Assembly: GCF_003852515.1 (NCBI RefSeq)
Contig: NZ_QAJK01000055.1
Location: 1 to 47,126, forward strand
Source: Variovorax sp. KBW07
GTDB lineage: Bacteria > Pseudomonadota > Gammaproteobacteria > Burkholderiales > Burkholderiaceae_C
DNA: 47,126 bases
Direction: 5' to 3'
Part shown: piece by piece, positions 16,249-24,938 of the stretch
Numbering within the stretch: position 1 is the stretch's first letter
How the letters are laid out: each line of letters begins with the position of its first letter
The notes under the pieces: generated by a model
Database searches by the model: none
What the model was told of the DNA's origin: nothing
The model's input: the letters and a program-made list of their open reading frames with translations, nothing else
Made by a program: the position numbers and the translations under genes

Positions 16249-18156
16249 ATGATCCAGATCACGCTCCCCGACAACTCGCGCCGCGAGTTCCCAGGCCCGG
16301 TTTCGGTGGCTGAAGTTGCCCAGTCCATCGGACCGGGGCTCGCCAAGATGACGGTGGCCGGCAAGGTCGACGGCCGGCTCGTCGATGCCAGCGACATCAT
16401 CGACCACGACGCCAAGCTGCAGATCATCACGCCCAAGGACGACGAGGGGCTGGAGATCATTCGCCACTCGACGGCCCACCTGGTCGGTCATGCGGTGAAG
16501 CAGCTCTACCCGACGGCCAAGATGGTCATCGGCCCGGTGATCGACGAAGGCTTCTACTACGACATCTCGTTCGAGCGCCCGTTCACGCCCGAGGACGTGG
16601 CAGCCATCGAGGCCCGCATGCGCGAGCTGATTGCGCAGGACTACGACGTCGTCAAGAAGATGACGCCGCGCGCCGAGGTGATCGAGGTGTTCAAGTCGCG
16701 CGGCGAAGACTACAAGCTGCGCCTGGTCGAGGACATGCCCGACGAGCAGGCCATGGGCCTGTACTACCACCAGGAATACGTCGACATGTGCCGCGGCCCG
16801 CACGTGCCGAACACGCGCTTCCTCAAGGTCTTCAAGCTCACGAAGCTGGCCGGCGCCTACTGGCGGGGCGATGCCAAGAACGAGCAGTTGCAGCGCATCT
16901 ACGGCACGGCCTGGGCCGACAAGAAGCAGCTCGACCAGTACATCCAGCGCATCGAGGAAGCCGAGAAGCGCGACCACCGCAAGCTGGGCAAGGAACTCGA
17001 CCTGTTCCACATCGACGAAGTGGCGCCGGGCGTGGTGTTCTGGCACCCGAAGGGCTGGGCGATCTGGCAACAGGTCGAGCAGTACATGCGAGGCATCTAC
17101 CGCGACACGGGCTATTGGGAAGTGAAGGGTCCGCAGATTCTGGACAAAAGCCTGTGGGAGAAAACGGGCCACTGGCAGAACTACCGCGACAACATGTTCA
17201 CGACGGAGTCGGAGAAGCGCGAGTACGCGCTGAAGCCGATGAACTGCCCGGGCCACGTGCTGATCTTCAAGAGCGACCTGCGCAGCTACCGCGACCTGCC
17301 GCTGCGCTACGGCGAGTTCGGCCAGTGCCACCGCAACGAGCCCAGCGGCGCGCTGCACGGCATCATGCGCGTGCGGGGCTTCACGCAGGACGACGGGCAC
17401 ATCTTCTGCACGGAAGACCAGATTCTCGACGAGTGCATCGCGTACACGGAGCAACTGCAGAAGGTCTACGCCGACTTCGGCTTCACGGACATTCTCTACA
17501 AGGTCGCCACGCGACCCGAGAACCGTGTGGGCTCCGATGAGCTCTGGGACAAGGCCGAGCATGCGGTGATGGAATCGCTGCGCCGCTCGGGCGTCGACTT
17601 CATCATCTCGCCCGGCGACGGCGCGTTCTACGGCCCGAAGATCGAGTACACGCTGCGCGACGCCATCGGCCGCCAGTGGCAGTGCGGCACGATGCAGGTC
17701 GACTTCAACACGGCAGAGCGCCTGGGCGGCGAATACGTGACGGAATCGAGCGGTCGCGCTCACCCCGTCATGCTGCATCGCGCCATCGTCGGCAGCCTGG
17801 AGCGCTTCATCGGCATGCTCATCGAACACCACTCCGGCGCCATGCCCGCATGGCTCGCTCCGGTGCAGGTGGCGGTGCTCAATATCAGCGAAGGACAGGC
17901 CGATTACGCTGCGCAAGTTGCGAAAACGCTGCAAAATCAAGGGCTTAGGGTCCAGCTTGACCTGCACAACGAAAAGATTACGTATAAAATACGGAAGCAT
18001 TCGTTGCAAAAGCTCCCTTACATCCTTGTCGTAGGCGACAAAGAGAAGGAAGCAGGTGCCGTCGCAGTGCGCGCCCGGGGCAATCAAGACCTCGGTGCAA
18101 TGTCCCTCGAATCGTTCACGCAACGGCTCGTCCAGGATGTTGCCGACAAGCGTTGA
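16249..18156 (+). CDS. thrS: Threonyl-tRNA synthetase
   Basis: A 635-residue class II synthetase charging tRNA-Thr. Domain order: TGS (1-62), editing/second additional domain with the HxxxH zinc motif in [14 protein letters not shown] (about 70-225), catalytic core (about 240-535) with motif 2 ([15 protein letters not shown]) and motif 3 ([17 protein letters not shown]), then the anticodon-binding domain. The zinc-binding Cys is in NCPGH. Length matches the family. The ATG at 16249 follows CCCGAGG; upstream in-frame codons lie inside the leader terminator and are rejected. First gene of the translation operon, controlled by the attenuator. Confidence 0.98.
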   Translation: MIQITLPDNSRREFPGPVSVAEVAQSIGPGLAKMTVAGKVDGRLVDASDIIDHDAKLQIITPKDDEGLEIIRHSTAHLVGHAVKQLYPTAKMVIGPVIDEGFYYDISFERPFTPEDVAAIEARMRELIAQDYDVVKKMTPRAEVIEVFKSRGEDYKLRLVEDMPDEQAMGLYYHQEYVDMCRGPHVPNTRFLKVFKLTKLAGAYWRGDAKNEQLQRIYGTAWADKKQLDQYIQRIEEAEKRDHRKLGKELDLFHIDEVAPGVVFWHPKGWAIWQQVEQYMRGIYRDTGYWEVKGPQILDKSLWEKTGHWQNYRDNMFTTESEKREYALKPMNCPGHVLIFKSDLRSYRDLPLRYGEFGQCHRNEPSGALHGIMRVRGFTQDDGHIFCTEDQILDECIAYTEQLQKVYADFGFTDILYKVATRPENRVGSDELWDKAEHAVMESLRRSGVDFIISPGDGAFYGPKIEYTLRDAIGRQWQCGTMQVDFNTAERLGGEYVTESSGRAHPVMLHRAIVGSLERFIGMLIEHHSGAMPAWLAPVQVAVLNISEGQADYAAQVAKTLQNQGLRVQLDLHNEKITYKIRKHSLQKLPYILVVGDKEKEAGAVAVRARGNQDLGAMSLESFTQRLVQDVADKR

Positions 18157-18267
18157 TTTGTCTCTGGAACACCCCCATATGTTTCCCTGACAAATCGTGC
18201 CGCTTGTCCGCGAGGGCTGACCGGCGTTCGCTACAGATTTTGTAGCAAATTTTGAAGGATTCTGACC

Positions 18268-18882
18268 ATCGCTACTGCATTTCGCGACCGCCGCCACCGC
18301 GAGGAACGCCAACACCGCCTGAACCGGGAAATCATGGCCCCGGAAGTCCGCCTTGTAGGCCCGGAAAACGAGCCAATGGGTGTTATGAGTCTCTCGGAGG
18401 CCTTGCGCCTTGCTGGCGAGGCCGATGTGGATCTGGTGGAGGTCGTCGCGGCGGCCAACCCGCCGGTATGCCGCCTGATCGAGTACGGAAAGTTCAAGTA
18501 CCACGAGCAGAAGAAGGCAGCCGAGGCGAAGTCGAAGCAGAAGGTCATCGAGGTCAAGGAAATCAAGTTCCGGCCCGGTACCGACGATGGCGACTACAAC
18601 ATCAAGATGCGCAATATCAAGCGCTTTCTTGAAGAGGGCGACAAATGCAAGATCACGCTGCGCTTCCGCGGCCGCGAGATCACGCACCAGGAGCTCGGTC
18701 TGGCACTCTTGCAGCGCATTCGCGACGAGCTGGGCGACCTGATCATGGTCGAGCAGTTCCCGAAGCTGGAAGGCCGCCAGATGATCATGATGATCGCGCC
18801 GGGCCGCAAGAAGGCCGGTGGCGGGGCTCCGAAGCCGGCTGCAGACGCTGCACCGGCCACGGCGCCAGCTGCAACCGCCTGA
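18268..18882 (+). CDS. infC: Translation initiation factor IF-3, ATC start codon
   Basis: IF-3 prevents premature subunit joining and proofreads the start codon. The frame opens with ATC at 18268, eight bases after AAGGA. This start gives the full N-terminal domain ([18 protein letters not shown], aligning with the RINGEIRAQEVRL part of E. coli IF-3). The first ATG (18334) would remove it. E. coli infC uses AUU, through which IF-3 represses its own synthesis; an ATC start would allow the same control. The 204-residue protein ends in an Ala/Pro-rich tail. A hairpin GCTACA/TGTAGC (18230-18246) sits just before the Shine-Dalgarno. Confidence 0.93.
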   Translation: MATAFRDRRHREERQHRLNREIMAPEVRLVGPENEPMGVMSLSEALRLAGEADVDLVEVVAAANPPVCRLIEYGKFKYHEQKKAAEAKSKQKVIEVKEIKFRPGTDDGDYNIKMRNIKRFLEEGDKCKITLRFRGREITHQELGLALLQRIRDELGDLIMVEQFPKLEGRQMIMMIAPGRKKAGGGAPKPAADAAPATAPAATA

Positions 18883-19038
18883 GGCGTTTGCAGCAGACGA
18901 GGTTTTGAAAAGGGATTTCGCCGTTGCCGGCACTTCGAAAGAAGGGCCGGCAGGGGCGAGATAAAGAAGTGTCTCGGGGCCAACAAGTCCGTGAAGTATT
19001 CGCGGCGCCTCACGAGCACAAACTATAGGAGCATTCAC

Positions 19039-19242
19039 ATGCCCAAAATGAAGACCAAGAGCAGCGCGAAAAAACGTTTCCGCGTTCGTCCCGGTGGCAC
19101 CGTCAAGCGCGGTCAAGCCTTCAAGCGTCACATCTTGACGAAGAAGACCACCAAGAACAAGCGTCACCTTCGTGGTGCAGTCGCAGTGCATGAAACCAAC
19201 ATGGTTTCTGTCGCCGCCATGCTGCCCGGCCGTGGCATTTAA
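19039..19242 (+). CDS. rpmI: Ribosomal protein bL35
   Basis: A 67-residue basic large-subunit protein starting [20 protein letters not shown], the family signature. The ATG at 19039 follows AGGAG by seven bases; an in-frame GTG at 18991 would add unrelated residues. It lies between infC and rplT as in most bacteria. The 156-base gap after infC may hold the target of L20 autoregulation known in other bacteria, but no such structure was identified here. Confidence 0.97.
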   Translation: MPKMKTKSSAKKRFRVRPGGTVKRGQAFKRHILTKKTTKNKRHLRGAVAVHETNMVSVAAMLPGRGI

Positions 19243-19266
19243 CTCAGACGAACAAGGAGTACACAC

Positions 19267-19626
19267 ATGCCTCGCGTCAAACGTGGTGTAACGGCTCGCG
19301 CCCGCCACAAGAAAGTTCTCGCACTCGCCAAGGGTTTCCGCGGTCGCCGCGGCAATGTCTTCCGCATCGCCAAACAGGCGGTGATGAAGGCAGGCCAATA
19401 CGCCTACCGTGACCGCCGTACCAAGAAGCGCGTGTTCCGTCAGCTGTGGATTGCGCGTATCAACGCCGCCTCGCGTGAACTGGGCCTGACCTACAGCCAG
19501 TTCGCCAACGGCATCCGCAAGGCCGGTATCGAGATCGACCGCAAGATGCTTGCGGACATCGCCGTGCACGACAAGGCCGCTTTTGCCGGCATCGTGGAGC
19601 AGGTCAAGGCCAAGCTGGCTGCTTGA
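19267..19626 (+). CDS. rplT: Ribosomal protein bL20
   Basis: A 119-residue basic protein that binds 23S rRNA early in 50S assembly and represses rpmI-rplT in E. coli. The start [18 protein letters not shown] and the central segment [23 protein letters not shown] are characteristic. AAGGAG lies eight bases before the ATG. The gene is followed by two hairpins (19636-19713) that separate it from pheS. Confidence 0.97.
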
Positions 19627-19635
19627 TTCCGCACA

Positions 19636-19666
19636 GCAGGAGTGCCGCCTTCGGGCGGCTTCCTGC
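19636..19666 (+). other. Long stable hairpin between rplT and pheS
   Basis: GCAGGA / TCCTGC outer arms and GCCGCC / GGCGGC inner arms closed by a TTCG tetraloop, 12 base pairs with one small internal mismatch. There is no T run, so it is not a terminator itself. It may protect the rplT mRNA end or belong to control of pheS together with the next hairpin. Confidence 0.7.
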
Positions 19667-19679
19667 GCCCACGGCTCAA

Positions 19680-19713
19680 GGGCTGGCGCTTGAAAAAGCT
19701 CCAGCTCTTTTTT
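19680..19713 (+). terminator. Intrinsic terminator directly upstream of pheS
   Basis: GGGCTGG / CCAGCTC (one G-U pair), then GCTT / AAGC closed by a GAAA tetraloop with one C-T mismatch between, followed by six T. It ends 27 bases before the pheS ATG inside the operon, the position of the E. coli pheST attenuator, but no separate leader peptide is visible here. Confidence 0.75.
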
Positions 19714-19740
19714 ATTTCTCCCTCGAAGATTTTTGTTGCC

Positions 19741-20817
19741 ATGAACGAGTTGGACTCTCTTGTAGCCACCGCACGCGCCGCCTTCGCCGAAGCGAAGACG
19801 CCCGCCGAGCTTGAAAACGCCAAGGCCCAGTTCCTTGGCAAGTCGGGCCGCATCACCGAGCTGATGAAGGGCATGGCCGCGCTGAGTGTCGAAGAGAAAA
19901 AGTCCCGCGGCGCCGCGATCAACGTTGGCAAGCAGGCCATCGAGTCCGCGCTGACCGATCGCCGCCAGCAGCTGGCCGACGAAGAACTCTCGCTGCAACT
20001 GCGTGCCGAAGCACTCGACGTGACCTTGCCCGGCCGCCGCCACATTTCGGGCGGCCTGCACCCGGTGAGCCGTACGCTGGAGCGCATCGAGGAAATTTTC
20101 TCGAGCATGGGCTTCGACGTGGCCGACGGTCCCGAGATCGAGAGCGACTGGCACAGCTTCACCTCGCTCAACAACCCGCCGAACCATCCTGCGCGTTCGA
20201 TGCAGGACACCTTCTACGTCGACATCAACGGCGAAGACGGCATTCCCTACAACCTGCGTCCGCACACCAGCCCGATGCAGGTGCGCTATGCGCATCAGCA
20301 CACCAAGAAGTACGCGGCCGAATTTGCCGCTGCCGCAGCCGACACCACCGGCACCGTCAAGGCACCCGAAATCCGCGTGATCGCGCCGGGCCGCACCTAC
20401 CGCGTCGACAGCGACGCCACCCACTCGCCCATGTTCCACCAGTGCGAAGGCCTGTGGCTCGGCGAGAACGTGAGCTTCAAGGACCTGAAGGTCGTCTTCA
20501 CCGACTTCTGCCGCACCTTCTTCGAGCGCGACGACCTCGTGCTGCGCTTCCGCCCGAGCTTCTTCCCGTTCACCGAGCCCAGCGCCGAGATCGACATCCA
20601 GTTCGCGAGTGGCCCGCTGGCCGGCCGTTGGCTCGAGGTGGCGGGCTCCGGACAGGTGCACCCCAACGTCGTGCGCAACATGGGCCTCGATCCCGAGCGC
20701 TACATCGGCTTTGCCTTCGGCATGGGCCCCGACCGGCTCACGATGCTGCGCTACGGCGTGAACGACCTGCGCCTTTTCTTCGACGGCGACCTGCGTTTTC
20801 TCTCGCAGTTCCAGTGA
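19741..20817 (+). CDS. pheS: Phenylalanyl-tRNA synthetase alpha subunit
   Basis: A 358-residue catalytic subunit of the (alpha-beta)2 enzyme charging tRNA-Phe. It has the N-terminal coiled coil (1-90) and the class II core with [17 protein letters not shown] (motif 2 region) and the motif 3 stretch [20 protein letters not shown]. The ATG at 19741 begins the normal [15 protein letters not shown]; upstream in-frame codons fall in the terminator hairpin. Stop to pheT start is 50 bases. Expression is likely tuned by the leader attenuator and by the terminator at 19680. Confidence 0.97.
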   Translation: MNELDSLVATARAAFAEAKTPAELENAKAQFLGKSGRITELMKGMAALSVEEKKSRGAAINVGKQAIESALTDRRQQLADEELSLQLRAEALDVTLPGRRHISGGLHPVSRTLERIEEIFSSMGFDVADGPEIESDWHSFTSLNNPPNHPARSMQDTFYVDINGEDGIPYNLRPHTSPMQVRYAHQHTKKYAAEFAAAAADTTGTVKAPEIRVIAPGRTYRVDSDATHSPMFHQCEGLWLGENVSFKDLKVVFTDFCRTFFERDDLVLRFRPSFFPFTEPSAEIDIQFASGPLAGRWLEVAGSGQVHPNVVRNMGLDPERYIGFAFGMGPDRLTMLRYGVNDLRLFFDGDLRFLSQFQ

Positions 20818-20867
20818 TTCACTGACACGCCTTTCCACACCAGAAAAAACAGATCGAGATCGAAGAG

Positions 20868-23309
20868 ATGCAATTCCCGGAATCCTGGCTGCGCGAGTTC
20901 TGCAACCCGCCCCTCGACAGCGCCACACTGGCCGAAACGCTCACCATGGGCGGCTTCGAGGTTGAAGAGCGCCGACCGGTGGCGCCGCCTTTCACGCACA
21001 TCGTCGTCGGCGAGATCAAGGAAGCCGAGCAGCACCCGAATGCCGATCGCCTGCGCGTGTGCCAGGTCGACGTCGGGCAGGGCGCTTTGCTCAACATCGT
21101 GTGCGGCGCGCCCAATGCGCGTGTCGGCATCAAGGTGCCGTGCGCACTCGTTGGCGCCGAACTGCCGCCGGGCGAAGACGGCAAGCCCTTCCTCATCAAG
21201 CTCGGCAAGCTGCGCGGTGTCGAGAGCCAGGGCATGTTGTGCTCGGCGCGCGAACTGAAGCTGAGCGAAGACCACGGCGGCCTGCTCGAACTCGACGCCG
21301 ATGCGCCCATTGGCGCCGACGTGCGCGACGTGCTCAAGCTCGACGACGCATTGCTCACGCTCAAGCTCACGCCCAACCTGGCGCATGGCCTCAGCGTCTA
21401 CGGCGTCGCGCGCGAACTGGCCGCGCTTACCGGCGCGCCGCTCAAGACGCCCGCGATTGCGCCCGTGGCCACCTCGTTCAACGACGTGCTGCCGGTCAAG
21501 GTCGAAGCACCCGAACTCTGCGGCCGTTTCTCGGGCCGCATCGTGCGCGGCGTGAACACCAAGGTCGCCACGCCCGCCTGGATGGTCGAGCGCCTTGCGC
21601 GCTGCGGTCAGCGCAGCGTGACGCCGCTGGTCGACATCTCGAACTACGTGATGTTCGAGTACGGCCAGCCCAGCCACATCTTCGATCTCGACAAGATCCA
21701 CGGCGGCCTCACGGTGCGCTGGGGCAAGGCGGGCGAACAGCTCAAGCTGCTCAATGGCACCACCATCACCGTCGACGACAAGGTTGGTGTGATCGCTGAC
21801 GACCGTGAAGTCGAGTCGCTCGCCGGCATCATGGGCGGCGACGCCACTTCCGTGTCCGACGACACGCGCAACATCTACGTCGAGGCCGCGTTCTGGTGGC
21901 CCGAAGCCGTGCAGGGGCGTTCGCGCCGCTTCAACTTCTCGACCGATGCGGGCCATCGCTACGAGCGTGGTGTCGATCCGAGCCGCACCGTCGAAATCAT
22001 CGAACGCATCACGCAGCTGGTCATCGAAATCTGCGGCGGCCAGGCCGGTGCGATGGACGACCAGAAGCTGCATGTGCCCGAAGCCGCCCCCGTCACGCTG
22101 CGCGTGGCGCGCGCCGCGCGCGTGATCGGCATGCCGCTGACGCAGGCGCAATGCGCCGATGCGCTCAACCGCCTGGGCTTTGCCATCACCGAAGGCGAGG
22201 GCACCCTGACGGTGGCGCCGCCGCCGCACCGCTTCGACCTGCTGATCGAAGAAGACCTGATCGAAGAGGTCGCGCGCCTGATCGGCTTCAACAACCTGCC
22301 GACCACCGCGCCGCTCGCGCCCATCACGGCGCGCGTTCGGCCCGAGGCGCAGCGCAGCCGCTTTGCCGTGCGTCGCAGCGTGGCCGCGCTGGGTTACCAG
22401 GAAACGATCAACTTCAGTTTCGTGGAAGCCCATTGGGAGCAAGACCTTGCGGGCAATGCCAACCCGGTCAAGCTGCTGAACCCCATTGCCAGCCAGATGA
22501 GCGTGATGCGCTCGTCGCTGCTCGGCTCGCTGCTGCAAGTGCTCAAGTTCAATCTCGACCGCAAGGCACCGCGCGTGCGCGTGTTCGAACTGGGCCGTGT
22601 GTTCATGCGCGACGACAGCGTGGCAACCACCGACAGCACCGTTCGCGGCGTCAACCAGCCGATGCGTGTGGCGGGTCTTGCCTGGGGCGATGCCGATGAA
22701 TCGCGCTGGGACGGCAAGGCACAACGCATCGATTTCTACGACGTCAAGGGCGATGTCGAAGCCTTGCTCGCACCGCGGGTGCCGAGCTTCGAGGCGGCTG
22801 AACACCCCGCGCTGCATCCGGGCCGCTCGGCACGCGTGCTCGTCGATGGCAAGGCCATCGGCTTCGTCGGCGAACTGCATCCGCGCTGGCGCCAGAAGTG
22901 GGACTTCACCCATGCGCCCGTGCTGTTCGAACTCGACCTCGATGCGGTCACCGCGCGCCCCGTACCGGTGGCGCAGCCGGTGCCCAAGCACCAGGCGGTC
23001 GAGCGCGACATTGCGGTCGTCGTGGCCGAAGCCGTCTCGCACGACGCGCTGATGCAGACCATCCGCGCGACTTCGGCTGCGCAAGGCCTGCTTCGCGATG
23101 CAACGCTGTTCGACATCTATCGTCCGCAGCCGCTGCGTGACGGTGCCGTGGCTGCGCCGGGCGCGCTGGCGCAAGGTGAGAAGAGCATGGCGGTTCGTCT
23201 GAGCTTCCTGGATGACAGCGCAACCTTGACCGATGAACAGGTCGAGCCCGCTGTCCGTGCAATCGTCGAACAATTGGGCGCCAAGCTGGGCGGCCGCTTG
23301 AGAGGATGA
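20868..23309 (+). CDS. pheT: Phenylalanyl-tRNA synthetase beta subunit
   Basis: An 813-residue subunit carrying tRNA-binding and editing functions. Domain order: N-terminal B1 with the OB-type tRNA-binding fold (about 40-155), B3/B4 editing domain (about 215-395), B5 (about 410-480), catalytic-like core, and C-terminal FDX-ACB anticodon-binding domain (about 715-813). The start MQFPESWLREFCNPPLDS is typical. The stop codon overlaps the ihfA start by four bases (ATGA), indicating translational coupling. Confidence 0.97.
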   Translation: MQFPESWLREFCNPPLDSATLAETLTMGGFEVEERRPVAPPFTHIVVGEIKEAEQHPNADRLRVCQVDVGQGALLNIVCGAPNARVGIKVPCALVGAELPPGEDGKPFLIKLGKLRGVESQGMLCSARELKLSEDHGGLLELDADAPIGADVRDVLKLDDALLTLKLTPNLAHGLSVYGVARELAALTGAPLKTPAIAPVATSFNDVLPVKVEAPELCGRFSGRIVRGVNTKVATPAWMVERLARCGQRSVTPLVDISNYVMFEYGQPSHIFDLDKIHGGLTVRWGKAGEQLKLLNGTTITVDDKVGVIADDREVESLAGIMGGDATSVSDDTRNIYVEAAFWWPEAVQGRSRRFNFSTDAGHRYERGVDPSRTVEIIERITQLVIEICGGQAGAMDDQKLHVPEAAPVTLRVARAARVIGMPLTQAQCADALNRLGFAITEGEGTLTVAPPPHRFDLLIEEDLIEEVARLIGFNNLPTTAPLAPITARVRPEAQRSRFAVRRSVAALGYQETINFSFVEAHWEQDLAGNANPVKLLNPIASQMSVMRSSLLGSLLQVLKFNLDRKAPRVRVFELGRVFMRDDSVATTDSTVRGVNQPMRVAGLAWGDADESRWDGKAQRIDFYDVKGDVEALLAPRVPSFEAAEHPALHPGRSARVLVDGKAIGFVGELHPRWRQKWDFTHAPVLFELDLDAVTARPVPVAQPVPKHQAVERDIAVVVAEAVSHDALMQTIRATSAAQGLLRDATLFDIYRPQPLRDGAVAAPGALAQGEKSMAVRLSFLDDSATLTDEQVEPAVRAIVEQLGAKLGGRLRG

Positions 23310-23683
23310 AGATGAACGCCGCCGAATTCACGCTCGAAGCCCTCGAAACGCCGGCGCTCACCAAGGCGCACCTGGCCGATCTGCTGTTCGAACAGATCGG
23401 GCTGAACAAGCGTGAGTCCAAGGACATGGTCGAAGCTTTTTTCGAGCTCGTGGCCGGCAGCCTCATCGAGGGCACCGACGTCAAGATCTCGGGCTTCGGC
23501 AACTTCCAGATCCGCGTGAAGGCGCCCCGGCCGGGGCGCAACCCGCGCACCGGCGAAGCCATTCCGATCGGCGAGCGCCGCGTGGCCACCTTTCATGCGA
23601 GCGCGAAACTCAAGGAGCAGATCCACGGAAGCATCGACCAGGGCAGCGCGACCGAAGTCGAGTGGAGCCTGGGCGCTGAATAG
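23306..23683 (+). CDS. ihfA: Integration host factor alpha subunit
   Basis: A 125-residue DNA-bending protein that pairs with IHF beta in recombination and transcription. The HU/IHF fold is clear, with VKISGFGNFQIRVKAPRPGRNPRTGEAIPI containing the beta arm that intercalates DNA through its proline. It is somewhat longer than the usual 100 residues: about 15 extra residues at the N terminus and an acidic C-terminal tail. A second Met (codon 3) is an alternative start. It overlaps pheT by four bases. Confidence 0.95.
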   Translation: MKMNAAEFTLEALETPALTKAHLADLLFEQIGLNKRESKDMVEAFFELVAGSLIEGTDVKISGFGNFQIRVKAPRPGRNPRTGEAIPIGERRVATFHASAKLKEQIHGSIDQGSATEVEWSLGAE

Positions 23684-23747
23684 TGCTTGGTGCTGCGCGG
23701 TTGCGTAGAGTAATCTCTGAGGTTTCCCGCGCACTGTCTTGATTTCA

Positions 23748-24215
23748 ATGGAAATAATGGAGAAAGCGCTCCCGCCGATTCCTGTCAAACGCTACTTCAC
23801 CATCGGTGAGGTCGGCGAACTTTGCGGCGTCAAGCCGCACGTGCTGCGCTACTGGGAGCAGGAGTTCACGCAGCTTCGCCCGATGAAGCGCCGCGGCAAC
23901 CGCCGCTACTACCAGCACCACGAGGTGCTCATGATCCGCCGCATCCGCGATCTGCTCTACGACCAGGGCTTCACGATCAGCGGTGCCCGCAACAAGCTGC
24001 AGGAGCTGGTGCAAGGCGAGCGCGATCGCCGCAAGGCCGGCGAGGTGCCGCTCGAAGGGATGGAGGCGATCGAGATCGACCAGGAAGAGTTTGATGCCGC
24101 CGTGGTGCAGGACACCCCCGAGCAGGCCACGCCGCGCACGGTCGATCTGTCGCAGTTGCTCCACCTTCGACGCGAACTCTTTGAAATTCGTGAGCTGTTG
24201 ACCCTCGGACACTGA
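23748..24215 (+). CDS. MerR-family transcriptional regulator
   Basis: About 155 residues with an N-terminal winged helix-turn-helix (YFTIGEVGELCGVKPHVLRYWEQEF, then RRGNRRYYQHHEVLMI). This MlrA/CarA-like type often follows ihfA in betaproteobacteria. No Cys-based metal motif is present, and the C-terminal part is short and acidic, so the signal is unknown. Start choice is uncertain between the ATG codons at 23748 and 23757; neither has a strong Shine-Dalgarno. It ends 26 bases before tRNA-Pro. Confidence 0.88.
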   Translation: MEIMEKALPPIPVKRYFTIGEVGELCGVKPHVLRYWEQEFTQLRPMKRRGNRRYYQHHEVLMIRRIRDLLYDQGFTISGARNKLQELVQGERDRRKAGEVPLEGMEAIEIDQEEFDAAVVQDTPEQATPRTVDLSQLLHLRRELFEIRELLTLGH

Positions 24216-24241
24216 ATTTCGCCCGCTATAATCGAGAGCTT

Positions 24242-24318
24242 CGGTGTGTGGCGCAGCCTGGTAGCGCACTTGCATGGGGTGCAAGGGGTCGAAGGTTCGA
24301 ATCCTTTCACACCGACCA
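24242..24318 (+). tRNA. tRNA-Pro (anticodon GGG)
   Basis: A 77-base cloverleaf. Acceptor CGGTGTG pairs with CACACCG, and CCA is encoded. Anticodon stem CTTGC / GCAAG with loop ATGGGGT gives anticodon GGG, reading CCC and CCU. The T-arm carries TTCGAAT. It marks the left edge of the accessory region, a common integration site. Confidence 0.96.
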
Positions 24319-24336
24319 AAATCAGTAGATAGAACA

Positions 24337-24369
24337 ACGGCTTACGCTCACAAGGCGTAGGCCGTTTTT
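24337..24369 (+). terminator. Intrinsic terminator after tRNA-Pro
   Basis: ACGGCTTACGC pairs with GCGTAGGCCGT (one G-U) around loop TCACAAG, followed by five T, starting 19 bases after the tRNA. Confidence 0.85.
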
Positions 24370-24415
24370 CTTTGGTTTTGACAAATGGGCCGGTTTTTGA
24401 CAAACCCGACCGTTT

Positions 24416-24631
24416 TCAGTCCCCTCCACGCGTCCCGATTGCGGACGGCGGTGCTCCGGTAAGCGCCTTGCGACGGTAGACGCGCTTCGTGTCGTCTGCG
24501 GCGGAAAGCTTCTTGAGCGCAACCTGGGCCGGCTCGAGCGCGGCCAAATCCAGATCCGAGCCGCTCTTGGCTGCGTAATGATTGAGGATCTCGGTCGCGC
24601 AGTTCCGTGTCCAGTGGCCTCGAAGATGCGC
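24416..24631 (-). pseudogene. 5'-truncated coding remnant
   Basis: An open minus-strand frame of 71 codons without a start codon. It reads protein-like to a TGA: HWTRNCATEILNHYAAKSG, then LDLAALEPAQVALKKLSAAD and a basic tail TKRVYRRKAL. Its place next to the tRNA 3' end suggests the C terminus of an integration gene, but no tyrosine recombinase catalytic motif remains, so identity is open. It meets an oppositely oriented open frame at about 24607. Confidence 0.35.
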
Positions 24632-24825
24632 TCAGCCGCATCGACTCGCGGGCTCGAATCGGTTGGCTGGCTACGCCGCTCGTGATCGCGAACAAGCCGC
24701 AACCGACCCCGCTGCCTGCCTCCGCATCACGGATCGATCCGCAGTCCTCGCAGGCCTGGCTGCACGAGGTCGAGAGCTACTTGACCGAGGTCGGCTCGTT
24801 GTTGAGTAACGAGACGCCGAAGTAA
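24607..24825 (+). CDS. Short hypothetical ORF or gene remnant
   Basis: A 72-codon frame from GTG, ending WLHEVESYLTEVGSLLSNETPK. It has no family match that I recognise and no clear Shine-Dalgarno. Its 3' end resembles a sequence at 26072-26119, so it may be the tail of a duplicated gene. It is likely a degraded gene. Confidence 0.35.
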   Translation: MSSGLEDALSRIDSRARIGWLATPLVIANKPQPTPLPASASRIDPQSSQAWLHEVESYLTEVGSLLSNETPK

Positions 24826-24938
24826 ATGTGCTGTTTGGGGTCGTTTCGAACGATAAGGCGCTTCTCGCCCCCGCACCAGGACCCTGATCGTCCGGCTGTC
24901 AGAATGTGACCTTTCACGGATCAGAAGGCCCGCAGTCT

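Noticed and set aside
18334-18882. infC starting at the first ATG
   Set aside because: It would delete conserved N-terminal IF-3 sequence and has no Shine-Dalgarno, whereas ATC at 18268 does.
16009-20928. A 1639-codon open frame antisense to the thrS-infC-rpmI-rplT-pheS genes
   Set aside because: It runs opposite to five well-identified genes and passes through their control regions. High G+C with strong third-position bias keeps the antisense frame open; its His/Ala/Arg/Val-rich translation has no domain.
20751-23273. An 840-codon frame antisense to pheT
   Set aside because: Antisense shadow of a universal gene, with typical low-complexity His/Ala/Arg composition.
24374-24412. Direct repeat GGTTTTGACAAA / GGTTTTTGACAAA after the tRNA terminator
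   Set aside because: Only two copies, too short to call iterons or an attachment site, and no partner copy was found at the far side of the island.
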